A stretch of DNA of 64,000 nucleotides from positions 558,001-622,000 of the forward strand of contig NW_020825324.1 in the NCBI RefSeq assembly GCF_003286085.1. The letters run 5' to 3'. Made by a program: the position numbers and the translations under genes. The notes beneath the pieces were generated by a model, which was not told the origin of the DNA, did no database searches, and saw only the letters and a list, made by a program, of their open reading frames with translations. Source of the DNA: Drosophila persimilis (lineage: Eukaryota; Arthropoda; Insecta; Diptera; Drosophilidae). Within the stretch, counting starts at the first letter, position 1; every line of letters begins with the position of its first letter. Below, piece after piece: positions 61,908 through 64,000 of the stretch.

Positions 61908-62381
61908 CTTTGTGGCCTCCGTCTCCTTGAGGCGCTCGCCCAGGGTAGCTTGCTGTTTTCTGCCCTGCTCATCGAAGGTGTAGTGCTTGTTGGCCTTACC
62001 CGCATCGATGTCCATGAGCTCGACCTTCAGGCGGTCGATTTTGCGACGCTCTATGGTACGCTTCATCACCACATACTTGAGATCCTGGGTCTGCATCAGG
62101 GACAGCTGTTCGGGTGTGTGCTCGTCTTTGGCCTGCTTCTCGTGGTGAACATCGTCCGAGAGCTTCGAGTTGATCATGTGGTGGTAGAACTCGTCAGGGT
62201 TCTTGTTCTGTGCCCGCTTGTACAGCAGCTTCAGGGTCTTCTCCTTGCGTTGGGCGTCGAGTGCGCGCTTCTTGTAATCCTTCTTCTTCTCGAGCAGCCC
62301 CAGATGCTGACGCGCATCTGGCTGGTGGCGCTCGCGATGCACCTTCTGGTTGCTCTTGTTAGCATTCTTCCACGAGGACAT
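61908..62381 (-). CDS. Utp11: UTP11, exon 1: U3 snoRNP / SSU processome component
   Basis: 158 codons from ATG at 62,381. Hallmarks of the UTP11 family are visible: an N-terminal basic region with [22 protein letters not shown] (conserved as RERSQP...[11 protein letters not shown] in human), then [15 protein letters not shown] and [19 protein letters not shown]11 is a nucleolar protein of the U3-containing small-subunit processome, needed for 18S pre-rRNA cleavage. The total is 227 residues, shorter than the ~250 of human because the region between the HYTFDE block and the C-terminal helix is contracted. It is transcribed divergently from NAT10, another 18S rRNA factor. Confidence 0.93.
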
Positions 62382-63138
62382 GGCTCCGATTTATATATGT
62401 CTTCTACAGTGTTTAACTAATGTTTAAAACTCGAAAAACATTTGTTTACACAAAAACGTGCGAGCCACAAATGGAGTGCTGGAAAAGACAAGACATTCAA
62501 GTGCTGTGAAGCGTCTAAGCGGAACTAGTTCATTCTGTTCTTAATAAAATACATATAATAGATCTATGTATTACATACTTACAAAACTACTACAAGTTAT
62601 GATTATATATATAATTGAATTATGATCATTTTTTGGAGTTCAAAAATCACTTCATTTTGAATATACGCGTTGCATTGGTATTCGGCATTTGATTCCCTCT
62701 GAACCATTTAGTTCGTTCAGAATGGAACGTAGGCTTGAGCTGCTATCGCTGGCTATCTGGGGATGGGCGATATTTTGATACCGTGACAACCGCAAGTAAT
62801 TATGAGATTTCTACCTTAAAGCATTAACATTCTAGTAAATTGTGAGCAATATGTATTTAAATTACTACGACTGATTTTTGCTGTCTCTAACCATACAGTA
62901 TATAGTTATGCCAGTTCATACAACGTTCATGCACTGAATTAATTCCCAGCGATCCCAACGATATGTATAAACAAATAAGTATGAAAATTGTCACGGAATA
63001 CTTGTGAAGAGGAACAACTATCGCACATAGAGATGCGTATCGAGACTAGAGCGCACACGTGCATTTTGAACTTCTGCGGCTCTCGCAGATAATTCCTTTA
63101 TTTATTAGATTTAGAGATTAGTACAAGAGTTAGCCAAG
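62382..63138. promoter_or_regulatory. Shared 5' region of UTP11 (-) and NAT10 (+)
   Basis: 757 bp between the two start codons, A/T-rich, without an ORF. Just upstream of the UTP11 ATG is 'catatataaatcgg', a TATA-like string. NAT10's ATG follows 'gttagccaag', close to the fly CAAR-ATG context. I see no perfect DRE (TATCGATA). The divergent layout of two ribosome-biogenesis genes suggests co-regulation, which is an inference. Confidence 0.45.
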
Positions 63139-63341
63139 ATGGTCAAGAAGAAAATTGACAATCGCATACGCGTGATGATTGAGAATGGCGTCAAGCTGGG
63201 CCATCGGACCATGTTCATCATCATTGGCGACAAGGCGCGCGACCAAGTGCCCATACTCTACGATATCCTCACCAAGTCCACGGTGAAGGCGCGCCCCACA
63301 GTGCTGTGGTGCTACAAGAATAAAGACGAGGCCATATCCAA
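63139..63341 (+). CDS. Nat10: RNA cytidine acetyltransferase NAT10/Kre33, exon 1
   Basis: 67 codons plus two bases, from an ATG in good context. The opening KKKIDNRIRVMIENGV, GHRTMFIIIGDKARDQVP and KARPTVLWCYKN match the start of NAT10 (human KKVDNRIRILIENGV..., TVKARPSVLWCYK). NAT10 is the nucleolar ATP-dependent enzyme that makes N4-acetylcytidine in 18S rRNA and, with THUMPD1, in tRNA. The donor is AA|gtgagt at 63,342. The fly orthologue is l(1)G0020. Confidence 0.95.
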
Positions 63342-63409
63342 GTGAGTGGGCGATCAGTTATTCTCTGGCAAATGCCCAACTTTCACGTAATTCCCTTCAT
63401 TTCCTTCAG

Positions 63410-63857
63410 CCATGGCAAAAAGCGGGCCAAGAAGATTGCCGTGGGCAAGGTGGACGTGAATGAGGCGGATTTGTTCGATTCCTTCCGTGTTGCCACCACC
63501 ATCCATGGACGTTACTACTCGGAGACACATGCGGTCCTTGGCCGCACATATGGTGTGTGCGTGCTGCAGGACTTTGAGGCTCTGACACCGAACCTGCTGG
63601 CTCGCACAGTGGAAACCGTCGAGGGTGGCGGGCTTATCATTCTGCTGCTGAAGACCCTACAGTCGCTGAAGCAGCTCTACACGATGAGCATGGATGTGCA
63701 CAAGCGATTCCGCACCGAGGCACATCAGACAGTCACCTGCCGCTTCAACGAGCGTCTGATCCTGTCGTTGGCCGACTGCAAGCGCTGTCTGGTTGTCAAC
63801 GATGACCTGACAGTGCTCCCCCTCAGCTCAAAGACTATCAATGTGGACCCAGTTAAC
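63410..63857 (+). CDS. Nat10: NAT10/Kre33, exon 2 (N-terminal DUF1726 region)
   Basis: Joined to exon 1 across a 68 bp intron (63,342-63,409), completing an Asn codon. It contains the highly conserved block VCVLQDFEALTPNLLARTVE followed by TVEGGGL, plus TMDVHKRFRTEAH and RFNERLILSLADCKRCLV. These belong to the N-terminal TcmA/DUF1726 part that precedes the RecA-like helicase domain. It ends in phase 0 at VN|gtaaga. The helicase P-loop and GNAT domain lie beyond the window. Confidence 0.95.
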
Positions 63858-63916
63858 GTAAGAACCGATTCGATCAGTGGTTGTGTGGTAATATCATTCC
63901 AGTGATTTTATTATAG

Positions 63917-64000
63917 CCTGCAGGAGCGGGGCGCTCTGAGAACGAGAGCAGCCTAAAGGATCTGAAGGAGAGCCTGATGAATGTACAGCCGGCGGGGGCC
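63917..64000 (+). CDS. Nat10: NAT10/Kre33, exon 3 (partial, runs off the right edge)
   Basis: After a 59 bp intron (63,858-63,916, acceptor 'ttatag'), 28 codons read PAGAGRSENESSLKDLKESL and onwards to the window end. LKDLKESL...QPAG corresponds to the family's L-x-x-LKESL...QPVG segment just before the helicase domain. An alternative acceptor 7 bp downstream ('tgcag') would break the frame. 245 of roughly 1,000 residues are present in the window. Confidence 0.9.

Noticed and set aside
1..64000. tRNA, snRNA or rRNA genes
   Set aside because: No A/B-box pair with a foldable cloverleaf, and no recognisable snRNA or rRNA sequence, was seen by eye on either strand.

Overview
The window is animal nuclear DNA, almost certainly Drosophila and probably the X chromosome (Muller element A). 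Four observations support this: short 54-70 bp spliceosomal introns, dense CA/GT/GA/CAG microsatellites, the terminal exons of the LIM-homeobox gene Lim1, and the fly orthologues of UTP11 and the RNA cytidine acetyltransferase NAT10 (the NAT10 gene is l(1)G0020, X-linked, in D. melanogaster). The simple-sequence-rich style resembles the obscura group, but that is an inference and no species is claimed.

Layout. 1-7654: non-coding DNA read as a Lim1 intron or upstream region. 7655-8895: the last two coding exons of Lim1 (+), ending in the family's conserved C-terminus. 8896 to about 11045: a long A/T-rich 3' UTR. About 11,050-44,990: a 34 kb gene-poor interval of microsatellites, G-rich runs, a three-copy 88 bp tandem repeat and two dispersed repeat families; only one weak ORF (28,647-29,030) stands out. 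45,129-45,626 (-): an unrecognised single-pass membrane protein. 48,940-61,258: a 12.3 kb composite satellite/hairpin locus. 61,347-61,484 (-): a C-terminal exon remnant. 61,631-62,381 (-): UTP11 (SSU processome). 63,139-64,000 (+): NAT10/Kre33, running off the right edge. UTP11 and NAT10 are divergent (head-to-head, 757 bp apart) and both act in 18S rRNA biogenesis.

The composite locus is the most interesting part. A tandem satellite has two interchangeable monomers, 319 bp and 227 bp (the latter lacks 92 bp). It forms a left block in one orientation (5 anchors) and a right block in the opposite orientation (30 anchors). Between them is a near-perfect inverted repeat: arms of about 1,017 bp (50,210-51,226 and 51,825-52,841) around a 598 bp spacer. 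Every base I compared between the arms matched. Each arm carries the 3' end of a protein-coding gene: an exon, a 54 bp intron, a terminal exon and a poly(A) signal. The whole block is bracketed by a 31 bp direct repeat that contains a start codon, and on the left this ATG is fused in frame to the satellite reading frame. This has the architecture of a Drosophila hairpin-RNA (endo-siRNA) precursor that captured a host gene fragment within a satellite. Transcription and small-RNA output cannot be judged from sequence.
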